From: Bacillus litorisediminis | Lineage (GTDB): Bacteria; Bacillota; Bacilli; Bacillales; JC228 | DNA length: 64,000 nucleotides | Direction of reading: 5' to 3' | NCBI RefSeq assembly: GCF_022808645.1 | Contig: NZ_JAKZKT010000008.1 | Span: 62,001-126,000, forward strand | Shown here: one piece after another, positions 1 through 8,048 of the stretch | How positions within the stretch are numbered: the stretch's first letter is position 1 | How the letters are laid out: each line of letters starts with the position of its first letter | Program-made: the position numbers and the translations under genes | Notes under the pieces: generated by a model | Told to the model about the DNA's origin: nothing | Seen by the model: the letters and a program-made list of their open reading frames with translations, nothing else | Database searches by the model: none

Positions 1-1
1 C

Positions 2-979
2 AGAGAAGTAGTAGACCTTTTTATGAAGCGTATAACAACGATTGTTCCAGTCAGTCATGCATATATATTAGATGTGATTGATAATAAGGAACTTCAGTTG
101 ATTCGCCGTTATGAAGAAGGCGAAAATAAGAGCTTGGATATGGAACCTCTTCTCCGTTTTGAGGGGATCAGCGGTATGGTTTGGGGTACAAAAAAAGCGG
201 TTCTCTATTCTTCTAAAGCTCAGTGGGAAACGATTGCAAAAGGGTATATGCCCGAGGGGGCGGAAAGCGTTCTCTGTGTCCCGATTATGCGTAATCAGAA
301 GGTAGTTGGCGTTTTGCTGTTAGCTACTACTGAAAAGCGGGCCTATAAAAAATACCAGCTTATGATTGTTGATATATTATGTTCGTATTTAGCGATTGCT
401 CTTGAAAATGCACGTAACTATGAACTTACGAAAAAAGAGAGTGAACGATGTGCTTTAACGGGTTTATATAATTACCGCTATTTTGAGAGACTGATTGAAC
501 AAGAGTATCAGATGCTCATGGAGCGTAAATACAATTATTTATCATTGATTCTAATCGATATTGACCATTTTAAGTCGATTAATGATACATATGGCCATCA
601 AAGCGGCAATGAGGTATTGCGTGCAATTGCTGACAGGATTCAGCAATTTATTGGCGAAACAGGCATTGTGGCACGCTATGGCGGAGAGGAATTTGTAATC
701 CTTCTTCCGAATATTTCTAAAGCAGAAGCTTTATCGATTGCAGAAACATTGCGGATTATGATTGCGAATCGTCCGTTTACTCTAGAACAACAATTAATTC
801 AAAATCGGAAAAGGTCGCTTATTCGAATTACCGCCAGTATCGGAGTTGCCAATGCTCCTGAAGATGCAGATGATTACCTGACGCTAATCAGACATGCGGA
901 TTTTGCGATGTATGTAGGTGCAAAACGAAGAGGAAGAAATAAAGTATCAGAGTACCAATCCATTCAAGCTAACGGATGA
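2..979 (+). CDS. Diguanylate cyclase with N-terminal GAF-like region (5' end outside window)
   Basis: The frame is open to the left edge, so the real start probably lies outside; the first in-window ATG is at 23. Counting from that ATG, residues about 1-130 resemble a GAF sensor domain and about 140-315 form a GGDEF domain. The signature GGEEF is at residues 220-224, preceded by the substrate-site stretch IDIDHFKSINDTYGH, so condensation of two GTP to c-di-GMP is expected. The inhibitory RxxD site usually found just upstream of the signature is absent (GETG instead), so product inhibition may be weak. It has its own terminator (980-1011) and is followed on the same strand by the type IV pilus operon, whose pilin gene appears to have a c-di-GMP riboswitch. 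The family call is firm; the link to the pili is inferred. Confidence 0.88.
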   Translation, partial: REVVDLFMKRITTIVPVSHAYILDVIDNKELQLIRRYEEGENKSLDMEPLLRFEGISGMVWGTKKAVLYSSKAQWETIAKGYMPEGAESVLCVPIMRNQKVVGVLLLATTEKRAYKKYQLMIVDILCSYLAIALENARNYELTKKESERCALTGLYNYRYFERLIEQEYQMLMERKYNYLSLILIDIDHFKSINDTYGHQSGNEVLRAIADRIQQFIGETGIVARYGGEEFVILLPNISKAEALSIAETLRIMIANRPFTLEQQLIQNRKRSLIRITASIGVANAPEDADDYLTLIRHADFAMYVGAKRRGRNKVSEYQSIQANG

Positions 980-1011
980 AAGTATCTTTCCATTGGGAAG
1001 ATACTTTTTGT
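980..1011 (+). terminator. Rho-independent terminator of the diguanylate cyclase gene
   Basis: The arms 980-991 and 996-1006 (AAGTATCTTTCC / GGAAGATACTT, one unpaired T) are followed by a T-run. This separates the cyclase gene from the pilus operon, which therefore needs its own promoter. A TACAAT at 1097-1102 is a possible -10, but I see no convincing -35. Confidence 0.8.
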
Positions 1012-1133
1012 CATTAAAAATTTTTAATTTTATTATATTTTTTTATATTTAGTAGGAAAAGACTAGTTTTTTATAACTATTATTCAATAAATAATATACA
1101 ATAGAGTTACAGGAATATGACGGAGGTAGGAGG

Positions 1134-2234
1134 ATGGAAAATCTTATACATACGGCTGTTAGTGCTGTCGGTCTTATTCTATTAGTTTTCTTGCTGCCCG
1201 TCCGTTGGTCATTGTTCGGGAGAGTGGTTATTTGGTTTGTTTCCAGTTTAGCGGGAGGGCTATTGATCCTTGCTTGGGGACATCTGCCTAAGCTGCAAAC
1301 CATTTTGATACATATAGGATTAACCATTTCAATGAGCATTCTGATTTTGAAATGGTGGGGCGAACATTTTTATAAAAAAGCAGTCCAGCAAAAAAGAGGA
1401 GCAGCAGACCTTCCTCAGCCATTATTCAGTTATCAAAAGCAACTGGATAAAGCAAAATTGGCAAAACCAGCCAATCTAGTACAAGTGGATTCAGAGTCAG
1501 CTTCAATCAATGTCATAGACAGTCAGGCAAGTATACAAGCTGAGGGTCAAATAAAGCCGACAGCCAATATGAAAAACGGCTCCAATACTAAAAATGAGCT
1601 TCAGTACCTGCTCTCAGATGAAAAGTTGGATTATGAGATGCCTGGTTTCCGCTGGGATGATGATTCCACGGCTGAAGATGAGCCTGGTTATCTCCTTGAT
1701 GATTGGATTATGTCAGATGATTGGAATAAATCTCATAAAAAAGAGGAGGCAGCTGAAAAGCTGCAGAACGAATCGCAAACAAAAACCATTGAAAATGTTA
1801 TATCTTTTGACGAAAAACGAAAAGAACGAGAAAATCTTGCGCTGACTTTAGAGGCTGACCGTGAGCCTCATAAAGATATCATCCACACTTCGGATCAAGT
1901 AGCTGATGAGAACAAAATTGAATCGAAGCCGTTCGAAAATATAGAAAACGTGCATCAGTTTAATCAGACGGTTGAGCAATTTGATTTGAAATGGGTGTCT
2001 CTTCCTGAAAATCTTGAGGCTGAAACAAGGGATGATATAGAGGAAGAGGAATTTGCATCATCATATCCAGGCAGATCCATGTTATTAAACGACGGTATTG
2101 CCAATTTATATAAAGAACAGGCGGAGTCAGTAAAAAAACAAAAAACAACGTACGAGGACGACACGCCTGTTTTACAGAATGAAAAGCTGTTTTTAAAAGA
2201 ACTGTCCAAACGGTTCCGAGCATCCAGTGAATAA
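1134..2234 (+). CDS. Membrane protein with long acidic tail, first gene of the pilus operon
   Basis: I do not recognise a family. The 366-residue product begins with three hydrophobic segments (about residues 5-23, 28-48 and 54-74). The remaining roughly 290 residues are hydrophilic, rich in Glu and Asp, of low complexity and without Cys, so the tail is probably largely disordered; its side of the membrane cannot be told from the sequence. A very strong ribosome site (GGAGGTAGGAGG, 1121-1132) sits just before the ATG. It is the first gene of a close-packed series ending with pilO at 14490. By position it could anchor or assemble the pilus machine, or have a species-specific partner, but no function is visible. 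Confidence 0.7.
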   Translation: MENLIHTAVSAVGLILLVFLLPVRWSLFGRVVIWFVSSLAGGLLILAWGHLPKLQTILIHIGLTISMSILILKWWGEHFYKKAVQQKRGAADLPQPLFSYQKQLDKAKLAKPANLVQVDSESASINVIDSQASIQAEGQIKPTANMKNGSNTKNELQYLLSDEKLDYEMPGFRWDDDSTAEDEPGYLLDDWIMSDDWNKSHKKEEAAEKLQNESQTKTIENVISFDEKRKERENLALTLEADREPHKDIIHTSDQVADENKIESKPFENIENVHQFNQTVEQFDLKWVSLPENLEAETRDDIEEEEFASSYPGRSMLLNDGIANLYKEQAESVKKQKTTYEDDTPVLQNEKLFLKELSKRFRASSE

Positions 2235-2245
2235 GAGGTGGGACC

Positions 2246-3100
2246 ATGAAAGTTTGGAGAGGAATTCAACTATTTGTTTCGATTCTTTTAGGAAGCGTCT
2301 TATTTATTTGTATCTTTCAGCTAAGCAGCTTTGCCTATGAAAAAATTTTTAATCAGGCATTTCCTAAAAATACAGTCATCAGAAGCGCAGTCGTATCAGG
2401 GTTGCCTAAGGATGACTCACCAGAAGAAAAGGGTACAGGAAAAGACGATTTGATACAAGCAGACCCGCCTCAGCAAACTGCCAATGCTGCTGTTATTTCC
2501 CTTGTTCGATCCTTTCCTGATATAAGCCAATTATCATCTATAGAGTTTCAGATTGAGCCGGGACAGGCTTTTTCCATGCTGCAATGGGCTGAAAACGAAA
2601 GCCCAGATACACTTTCTGATGAAGATTTATCTAATGTTGCCTCACTTTTATGGGAAGCGGTATTGTCTACTGATCTGAAGGTAATCGAACGCCATACAAG
2701 CAAAAGTCTTCCTGCTGGGATTCAGCCAGGGCTGGAAGCAAAAATTGATAGGACCCAAAAATTGGACTTCCGTTTTTTCAATGACGGTGATTCGCGGCTT
2801 GCCTTTAAGCTTGTTCCAATCAGCAAAACGAGTCTGCATTTAACGATTACTGGTCTAAAATCGAATGAATTTGTTCGCTATCATATTATTCAGGAAAAGG
2901 TGCTTGAACCAAGAACCATTGTTCAGTATGTGTCTGCGGATGAGGAAAAGGCAGGCACAACACAACCTGGGAAAAAGGGCTCTACTTTAATAATTAGGAG
3001 AGATTATTTCAATGCAGAAGGTGAGGTCGTTCATTCAGAGGTTGTTGCTGAAGATACCTATCTTCCTATCTATGAAATTCAGTATAGTATAAAACCATAA
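2246..3100 (+). CDS. VanW-like protein of the pilus operon
   Basis: The 284-residue product has one N-terminal membrane segment (about residues 8-28) and an extracytoplasmic part. The middle holds the pattern of the VanW family: a stretch resembling the S..A..L..AVL segment, then ERHTSKSLPAGIQPGLEAKI and DFRFFNDGDSRLAFKL, comparable to the ERHPHSxPVxYxPGxDA...DxxFxN block of VanW/YoaR proteins. The usual G5 or peptidoglycan-binding partners are not evident. It lies 11 bases after the acidic membrane protein and 17 before the first minor prepilin, so it is co-transcribed with the pilus genes. VanW proteins have no settled biochemical role; a wall-associated role for the pilus is inferred. The family call is from pattern memory, not a search. 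Confidence 0.6.
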   Translation: MKVWRGIQLFVSILLGSVLFICIFQLSSFAYEKIFNQAFPKNTVIRSAVVSGLPKDDSPEEKGTGKDDLIQADPPQQTANAAVISLVRSFPDISQLSSIEFQIEPGQAFSMLQWAENESPDTLSDEDLSNVASLLWEAVLSTDLKVIERHTSKSLPAGIQPGLEAKIDRTQKLDFRFFNDGDSRLAFKLVPISKTSLHLTITGLKSNEFVRYHIIQEKVLEPRTIVQYVSADEEKAGTTQPGKKGSTLIIRRDYFNAEGEVVHSEVVAEDTYLPIYEIQYSIKP

Positions 3101-3117
3101 TCCAGAGGGACTTCGTA

Positions 3118-3555
3118 ATGAAGAATAGCAGTAAGGGTTTTACCGTTATCGAATTACTCATTGCATTTGCCGTACTATCCATAGTTGTAGTGGGGGCCAT
3201 AGGTTTTTTTACCCAAGGCTTTCAATTTACTTCATACAATGAGGACAAGCTTTCGGCTGTTCATCTATCCTCGCTTGTCTTAGAAAAGGTACAGGAAAAT
3301 TTTTCAGAAACGGCTTGTCCAAGCCCTGATACCAATCTATTTCCAAACTACCAGCATTTATTTGAGGGTCTTGATGTAAATGGGGCGTTTGTTTTAAATG
3401 AAAAGCGCTATTTTATCACGCTGCTTTTGTATTGTGATCCAGAGCAGTCCCTGCAGACCCTTCATGTTCAAGTATTTGACAGTGTTACGCGGGAGAAGCT
3501 GCTAAGCCAAAATTTCGGGTACGTTCAGCTTCAGAGCGGGGGAAGTGCTTCATGA
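3118..3555 (+). CDS. Minor type IV prepilin (PilV/PulI-like)
   Basis: The 145-residue product starts with a class III prepilin signal: short basic leader, cleavage site G7/F8, Glu at mature position 5 (FTVIELLIAF) and a hydrophobic helix of about 20 residues. The prepilin peptidase encoded at 11532-12287 should cleave and N-methylate it. Three Cys residues lie in the globular part (ACPSPD, YCDPE), compatible with a disulfide. The stop overlaps the next prepilin by four bases. As a low-abundance pilin it would join the priming tip complex with the next two gene products. The exact subclass (V, I or H type) cannot be settled by eye. Confidence 0.85.
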   Translation: MKNSSKGFTVIELLIAFAVLSIVVVGAIGFFTQGFQFTSYNEDKLSAVHLSSLVLEKVQENFSETACPSPDTNLFPNYQHLFEGLDVNGAFVLNEKRYFITLLLYCDPEQSLQTLHVQVFDSVTREKLLSQNFGYVQLQSGGSAS

Positions 3556-3998
3556 GAACGATTTTGAAAAATGAAAAGGGTCTGACGCTAATTGAACTAC
3601 TTGGAGCTCTCGTTATTTTTGGGATTGTCATAACGGTGATTTTTAGTTTTTTTAGCTTTGGATCGAATGCCTTTCAAAAGGATAAAGCGATGGTTCAGCT
3701 GCAAAATGAAGCGAATAGGATCATGACTGCTCTAACTGTCGCTTATTATTCTGAAGGGACTTTTACGGTTGAGCTAAAGGATGATAATGGCGATGGACGG
3801 GCAGATATTGTTTTGAATGGAGCGATTATTTCTGAATCAGACTTACTGTATAGTGTTACCCCAGAAACAATCGCAACCAATCTTGAACCAGTCGAGCTTG
3901 AGCTTACTGTCTCCGATTTGCAAAATCCAAACGATGCTATCACACTCAAAACTTATTTGCGGAGTGTACGAACCAATGCAAAAACTTCTAATCTATAA
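3552..3998 (+). CDS. Minor type IV prepilin (PilW/PulJ-like)
   Basis: The 148-residue prepilin has a leader ending NEKG/LTLIELLGAL (cleavage after G10, Glu at mature position 5) and then a hydrophobic helix. It starts inside the end of the previous prepilin gene (overlap of four bases) and its own 3' end overlaps the next gene by 23 bases, so the three minor components are translationally coupled. The globular part contains DDNGDGRADIVLNG, a short Asp-rich loop reminiscent of a calcium-binding loop as seen in GspJ-type proteins; that is inference. Confidence 0.83.
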   Translation: MRTILKNEKGLTLIELLGALVIFGIVITVIFSFFSFGSNAFQKDKAMVQLQNEANRIMTALTVAYYSEGTFTVELKDDNGDGRADIVLNGAIISESDLLYSVTPETIATNLEPVELELTVSDLQNPNDAITLKTYLRSVRTNAKTSNL

Positions 3999-5337
3999 CC
4001 AAAATGAACATGGTTCTGCGTTAATCTGGACTCTCTTGATTACATCTGTATTGACGATTTTAGCCTTAACATTGATTAGTTTTAATGTGACGCAAAGTAA
4101 ACAAAATCAAAAATCAGAAAGCCTGATTCAAGAAATAAACTTGGCTGAGATGGGGATTCTTGATTTTAGAAATCGTATCTACAGCTATTTATTAAGTGAA
4201 CCGGGACCAGGCTCTTTGCAGGAGATCAATGATTGGGTTATATTCAATTTTCCTGGAACGATTGAACATTATATTGAGCAGACAGAAGACCAATTCGGAT
4301 ATCAAGTGTTTAATATTCAAACAGAACAGCCTGCAGAAAATCAGCTGAACATTATCTTCCAAAGTAAAGGATTTACGAGTGCTTCTTCTTCTGGGAAAAC
4401 CTTGACCAATACAATTTATATTACAGCATCGTCTGGCCCTGGCGGGAGTGATGACCCGATTGACGGAGGGGAAGATGGTTCGGATTGGGGACCTGAAGAA
4501 GGGGATGAAGGATGGGACATTATAGAGCCTGATAATCCAGATTCAGGTTTTTACGATGGGGATACTTTATTTCAAGGTGAGGTAACCATTGATAATCCAA
4601 ATAATGAAATTATCATAACCGGCCATGCAAAATTCACGGATGATGTAGGTTTAACCAAACCAGGCGGATCGATCACCATCGGAAAAGATGGGCTCTTTGA
4701 GGGTGTCACAAGTCTTGATTCTTCTAAAACCTCTATTATCGTTGGCAGAAATGCCAGATTCTCAGAGGATTTTTATCTTTTGGTTTCCAATGGGAGACTT
4801 TCTGTAGGGGAAAACGCGATTTTTGAAAAAAACGTACATGTAACAGGCGAAAACGGCGTCATCGAGATAGACGGGGGTGCATTAGTAAACGGGAATCTCA
4901 CCCTCGATACAAATTCGGCCAGTTTTACCGCCGGAAGAAATGCTAAATTTGGCGGAACGGTAACCTTAACGAATAAATCCTATATGAATATTGGCGTGGC
5001 CAATGCCTGCAGTGCAAATTATGCTGGTCCCGTCTATTTATTTGGGGGAACATCGATATCAATTGGCGGAAATGCACTCTTTCAAAATACACTTTCTCTG
5101 CAAGAAAATGGTTCATCCGTAACGATCCAAGGTCATGCAGCTTTTCAAACCATTCCTTCCATTTCAAAGCAAAGTGAGATTATCGTTAACGGGGATGTCT
5201 ATATGAACGGAACACCTCCGGCAGGAATGCAAGTGTCAGGCAATATATATCCGTATGATGAAACAATCACAGGGTTTTACAGCTGCACAGTACCAGACGG
5301 GTCTGGCTGGGACATTAATGATGAGATCCAATATTAA
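3976..5337 (+). CDS. PilX/GspK-like pseudopilin with C-terminal beta-helix domain
   Basis: The frame is open upstream, but the ATG at 3976 is preferred because it gives the expected leader: MQKLLIYNQNEHG then SALIWTLLITSVLTILAL. Position 5 of the mature helix is Trp rather than Glu, as is usual for GspK/PilX-type pseudopilins that cap the filament. Residues about 155-195 form an acidic Gly/Asp/Glu linker. Residues about 198-413 form regular short repeats (xITIGxxGxFxGxVxL-like: SITIGKDGLFEGVTSL, LSVGENAIFEKNVHV, ISIGGNALFQNTLSL), which suggest a parallel beta-helix like bactofilins or polymer-forming domains. The 453-residue product is much longer than its pilin neighbours. A tip-displayed rod or adhesin is inferred. 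Confidence 0.75.
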   Translation: MQKLLIYNQNEHGSALIWTLLITSVLTILALTLISFNVTQSKQNQKSESLIQEINLAEMGILDFRNRIYSYLLSEPGPGSLQEINDWVIFNFPGTIEHYIEQTEDQFGYQVFNIQTEQPAENQLNIIFQSKGFTSASSSGKTLTNTIYITASSGPGGSDDPIDGGEDGSDWGPEEGDEGWDIIEPDNPDSGFYDGDTLFQGEVTIDNPNNEIIITGHAKFTDDVGLTKPGGSITIGKDGLFEGVTSLDSSKTSIIVGRNARFSEDFYLLVSNGRLSVGENAIFEKNVHVTGENGVIEIDGGALVNGNLTLDTNSASFTAGRNAKFGGTVTLTNKSYMNIGVANACSANYAGPVYLFGGTSISIGGNALFQNTLSLQENGSSVTIQGHAAFQTIPSISKQSEIIVNGDVYMNGTPPAGMQVSGNIYPYDETITGFYSCTVPDGSGWDINDEIQY

Positions 5338-5345
5338 ACCGGGCG

Positions 5346-6992
5346 GTGGAGTATGTGGAAAAAAGAAAAAGGCTAGGAGATTTATTAGTAGAATCGAGAC
5401 TCATTACACAGGAACAGCTTGATGAAACTCTAATGCTAAAGAAACAGGAGCAAAAAATTGGTGATGCATTAGTTGAGCGAGGCTATATTAATGAACAGCA
5501 GCTGATTGAAGTGCTAGAATTTCAGCTCGGCATTCCTCATGTTACGCTTTATCGCTATCCGGTTGATGGGAGCTTAACTTCCCTTATCACCAAGGATTTT
5601 GCCCTCCGCCACGTAATCTTGCCAATAAAAAAAGAAGGCAATGTTTTAACGATAGCGATGAATGACCCGATGGACGTTTATACGATTGATGATATTCGGC
5701 TTTCAACTGGGTTTGCGATTAGTCCTGTCATTGCTAAAAAAGATGAAATCATTCAATCTATTTATAAATATTACGATATGAAAGAAACATTTTCAGAGCA
5801 AGAAACTGTCATTTCTTCCGCGAATACGGGGGATAATGCACCAGCCGTTCGTTTGGTTGATCAGATATTAACGAGCGGTCTTCAATTGCGGGCAAGTGAT
5901 ATCCATATTGATCCGCAAGAAGAAAGAATTCTGATCCGCTATCGTGTTGACGGCAAGCTCAGGACAGAAAGGGTCATCTCGAAAAATATATATGAATCAT
6001 TGATAGCCCGTATCAAAATCATGGCCAGTATGAATATTACCGAATCAAGACTTCCTCAGGACGGACGGATTAAATTAAAAATGAATGCCACACCAATCGA
6101 TCTGAGAATCTCAATCCTCCCTACTCTGCATGGTGAGAAAGTCGTCATGAGAATTCTAGATTTATCAAAGGTGATGAAAAAGCTGGCACAGCTTGATTTT
6201 AATCGGTCCAACCTCCAGCGCTTTGTGCAGTTAATTGAAAGTCCACAAGGGCTAGTCCTGATTACTGGACCTACAGGAGCAGGGAAAACGTCGACTCTTT
6301 ATGCGGGACTGCACCATTTAAATAAAGCCGATGTAAACATTGTTACGATTGAAGATCCAGTCGAGTATGAACTAGAGGGGATTAACCAGGTTCAAGTCAA
6401 TCCTCAAATCGGACTCACCTTTGCTAATGGTCTGCGTTCAATCTTAAGACAGGATCCGAATATCATTATGATTGGAGAAATACGTGACCAGGAAACAGCT
6501 GATATTGCGGTCCGCTCAGCCCTAACGGGACATCTAGTGTTAAGTACACTCCACACAAATAGTGCCATTGCGGCGATTCCCCGTTTGATTGATATGGGAG
6601 TTGAACCATATTTAGTCGCTTCTTCCCTTTCTGGAGTAGTGGCCCAAAGACTGGTGAGAAAGCTTTGCCGTGACTGCAGGGAGGAGTATGATCCGACTGA
6701 AATGGAGAAAGATCTATTTCAAAAGCGCGGTATTACAATCGAAAAAATCTATCGTGCTAAAGGCTGTCCGCTTTGCCGACAAACCGGTTATTCAGGTCGA
6801 ATGGCAATTCAGGAAGTGCTAATTGTTGATGAATCATTAAAATCTCTGATGTTAAATAATAGCTCCATGCAGCACTTAAAGAATCATGCCAGTCAGCATG
6901 GAATGATATCATTGGCTGCTGATGGCCTGTTGAAGGTCAAAATGGGATATACCTCACTGGAAGAGGTTTTGAGCGCAGTTGTGGAAAGCTAG
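5346..6992 (+). CDS. pilB: Type IV pilus assembly ATPase PilB (GspE family)
   Basis: The product hydrolyses ATP to drive pilin insertion at the cytoplasmic base through PilC. Of 548 residues, about 1-145 are the MshEN/GspE N-terminal module (RLGDLLVESRLIT, IGDALVERGYI), known in this family as a possible c-di-GMP-binding region. Then come the N2 domain and the RecA-like core with Walker A GPTGAGKT (308-315), the Asp box/Walker B region (IIMIGEIRD) and the His box (STLHTN). A tetracysteine zinc site (CRDC...CPLC) lies near the C-terminus, typical of extension rather than retraction motors. The GTG at 5346 lacks a good ribosome site; a second GTG at 5355 is an alternative. It is followed closely by pilT and pilC. 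Confidence 0.95.
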   Translation: MEYVEKRKRLGDLLVESRLITQEQLDETLMLKKQEQKIGDALVERGYINEQQLIEVLEFQLGIPHVTLYRYPVDGSLTSLITKDFALRHVILPIKKEGNVLTIAMNDPMDVYTIDDIRLSTGFAISPVIAKKDEIIQSIYKYYDMKETFSEQETVISSANTGDNAPAVRLVDQILTSGLQLRASDIHIDPQEERILIRYRVDGKLRTERVISKNIYESLIARIKIMASMNITESRLPQDGRIKLKMNATPIDLRISILPTLHGEKVVMRILDLSKVMKKLAQLDFNRSNLQRFVQLIESPQGLVLITGPTGAGKTSTLYAGLHHLNKADVNIVTIEDPVEYELEGINQVQVNPQIGLTFANGLRSILRQDPNIIMIGEIRDQETADIAVRSALTGHLVLSTLHTNSAIAAIPRLIDMGVEPYLVASSLSGVVAQRLVRKLCRDCREEYDPTEMEKDLFQKRGITIEKIYRAKGCPLCRQTGYSGRMAIQEVLIVDESLKSLMLNNSSMQHLKNHASQHGMISLAADGLLKVKMGYTSLEEVLSAVVES

Positions 6993-7005
6993 GAGGCAAG
7001 GTTAG

Positions 7006-8046
7006 ATGTATAAGGAGCAGCTACACTCTATATTACAAGGAGCATTTGAATTTGGTGCCTCCGATATCCATTTAACGGTCGGAGTACCGCCCATTGTTCG
7101 CATCAACGGGGAGTTAAAGCCTTACGGCAAAACGCCTTTACTTCCAGAGCATACAGAAGAAATGGCAAGATCAATCATCCCGCATCACCTTTGGCCTATT
7201 TTTAAGGAAAAAGGCGAGCTCGATTTTTCTTATGGTATTCCTAAGGTTTCCCGATTTCGAATCAATGCATATCACCAAAGATCATGTGTAAGTATGGCGA
7301 TTCGTGTCATCCCCACCCATATTCCAACAATCCAAGACTTGTTTTTGCCGCCGCAAATCCAAAATTTAATTACGCATCCGCAAGGGTTAATTTTAGTGAC
7401 GGGCCCAACGGGGAGCGGGAAATCGACGACCCTTGCAGCGATGATAAACGAAATGAATCGCTATATGAGAAAGCATATTATTACATTGGAAGACCCGATA
7501 GAATATTTACATAGGCACGGTCAGAGTATTATTGACCAGCGCGAGGTTGGGTTCGATACAAGATCGTTTGCCAATGGGCTGCGGGCTTGTTTGCGGCAGG
7601 ATCCCGATGTGATTCTAGTAGGAGAAATGCGCGATTTAGAAACGATTTCAACCGCTATCTCTGCAGCTGAAACGGGCCATCTTGTATTGGGAACATTGCA
7701 TACAACCGATGCGGCCTCTACCATCGATAGAATCATAGATGTGTTCCCTGCGGAGCAGCAGACACAAATTCGCATACAGCTTGCGTCGGTTTTAAAAGCC
7801 GTTATCTCGCAGCGGTTATTCCCAACTATTGATCATTCGGGCAGAAGAGCAGCGGTGGAGCTTTTAATCTGTAATGCGGCTGTTAAGAATTTAATCCGCA
7901 ACGAAAAGACGCATCAAATTCAAAGTGTGATCCAAACGAGCAGGGAAGCAGGCATGCAAACGATGCAAATGGCGATTGAAGACTTATTAAGGGAGAGAGT
8001 CATTTCCAATGAAGCTGCTTACCCGTATCTTAGAGGTGAGTTTTAA
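7006..8046 (+). CDS. pilT: Type IV pilus retraction ATPase PilT
   Basis: The 346-residue hexameric motor disassembles pilin and retracts the filament, the basis of twitching motility. The N-terminal PAS-like domain contains GASDIHLTVGVPPIVRINGE. Walker A is GPTGSGKS (133-140), followed by ITLEDPIE, the Walker B stretch VILVGEMRD and GTLHTT. The family signature AIRVIP is present (98-103) and there is no zinc tetracysteine, which separates it from PilB. It lies 13 bases after pilB and two bases before pilC. Its presence argues for a dynamic, retractable pilus rather than a pure secretion or competence pseudopilus. Confidence 0.95.
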   Translation: MYKEQLHSILQGAFEFGASDIHLTVGVPPIVRINGELKPYGKTPLLPEHTEEMARSIIPHHLWPIFKEKGELDFSYGIPKVSRFRINAYHQRSCVSMAIRVIPTHIPTIQDLFLPPQIQNLITHPQGLILVTGPTGSGKSTTLAAMINEMNRYMRKHIITLEDPIEYLHRHGQSIIDQREVGFDTRSFANGLRACLRQDPDVILVGEMRDLETISTAISAAETGHLVLGTLHTTDAASTIDRIIDVFPAEQQTQIRIQLASVLKAVISQRLFPTIDHSGRRAAVELLICNAAVKNLIRNEKTHQIQSVIQTSREAGMQTMQMAIEDLLRERVISNEAAYPYLRGEF

Positions 8047-8048
8047 TC

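Noticed and set aside
1594-1845. 83-codon plus-strand frame inside the acidic membrane protein gene
   Set aside because: It overlaps a well-formed longer gene in another frame and has no ribosome site of its own.
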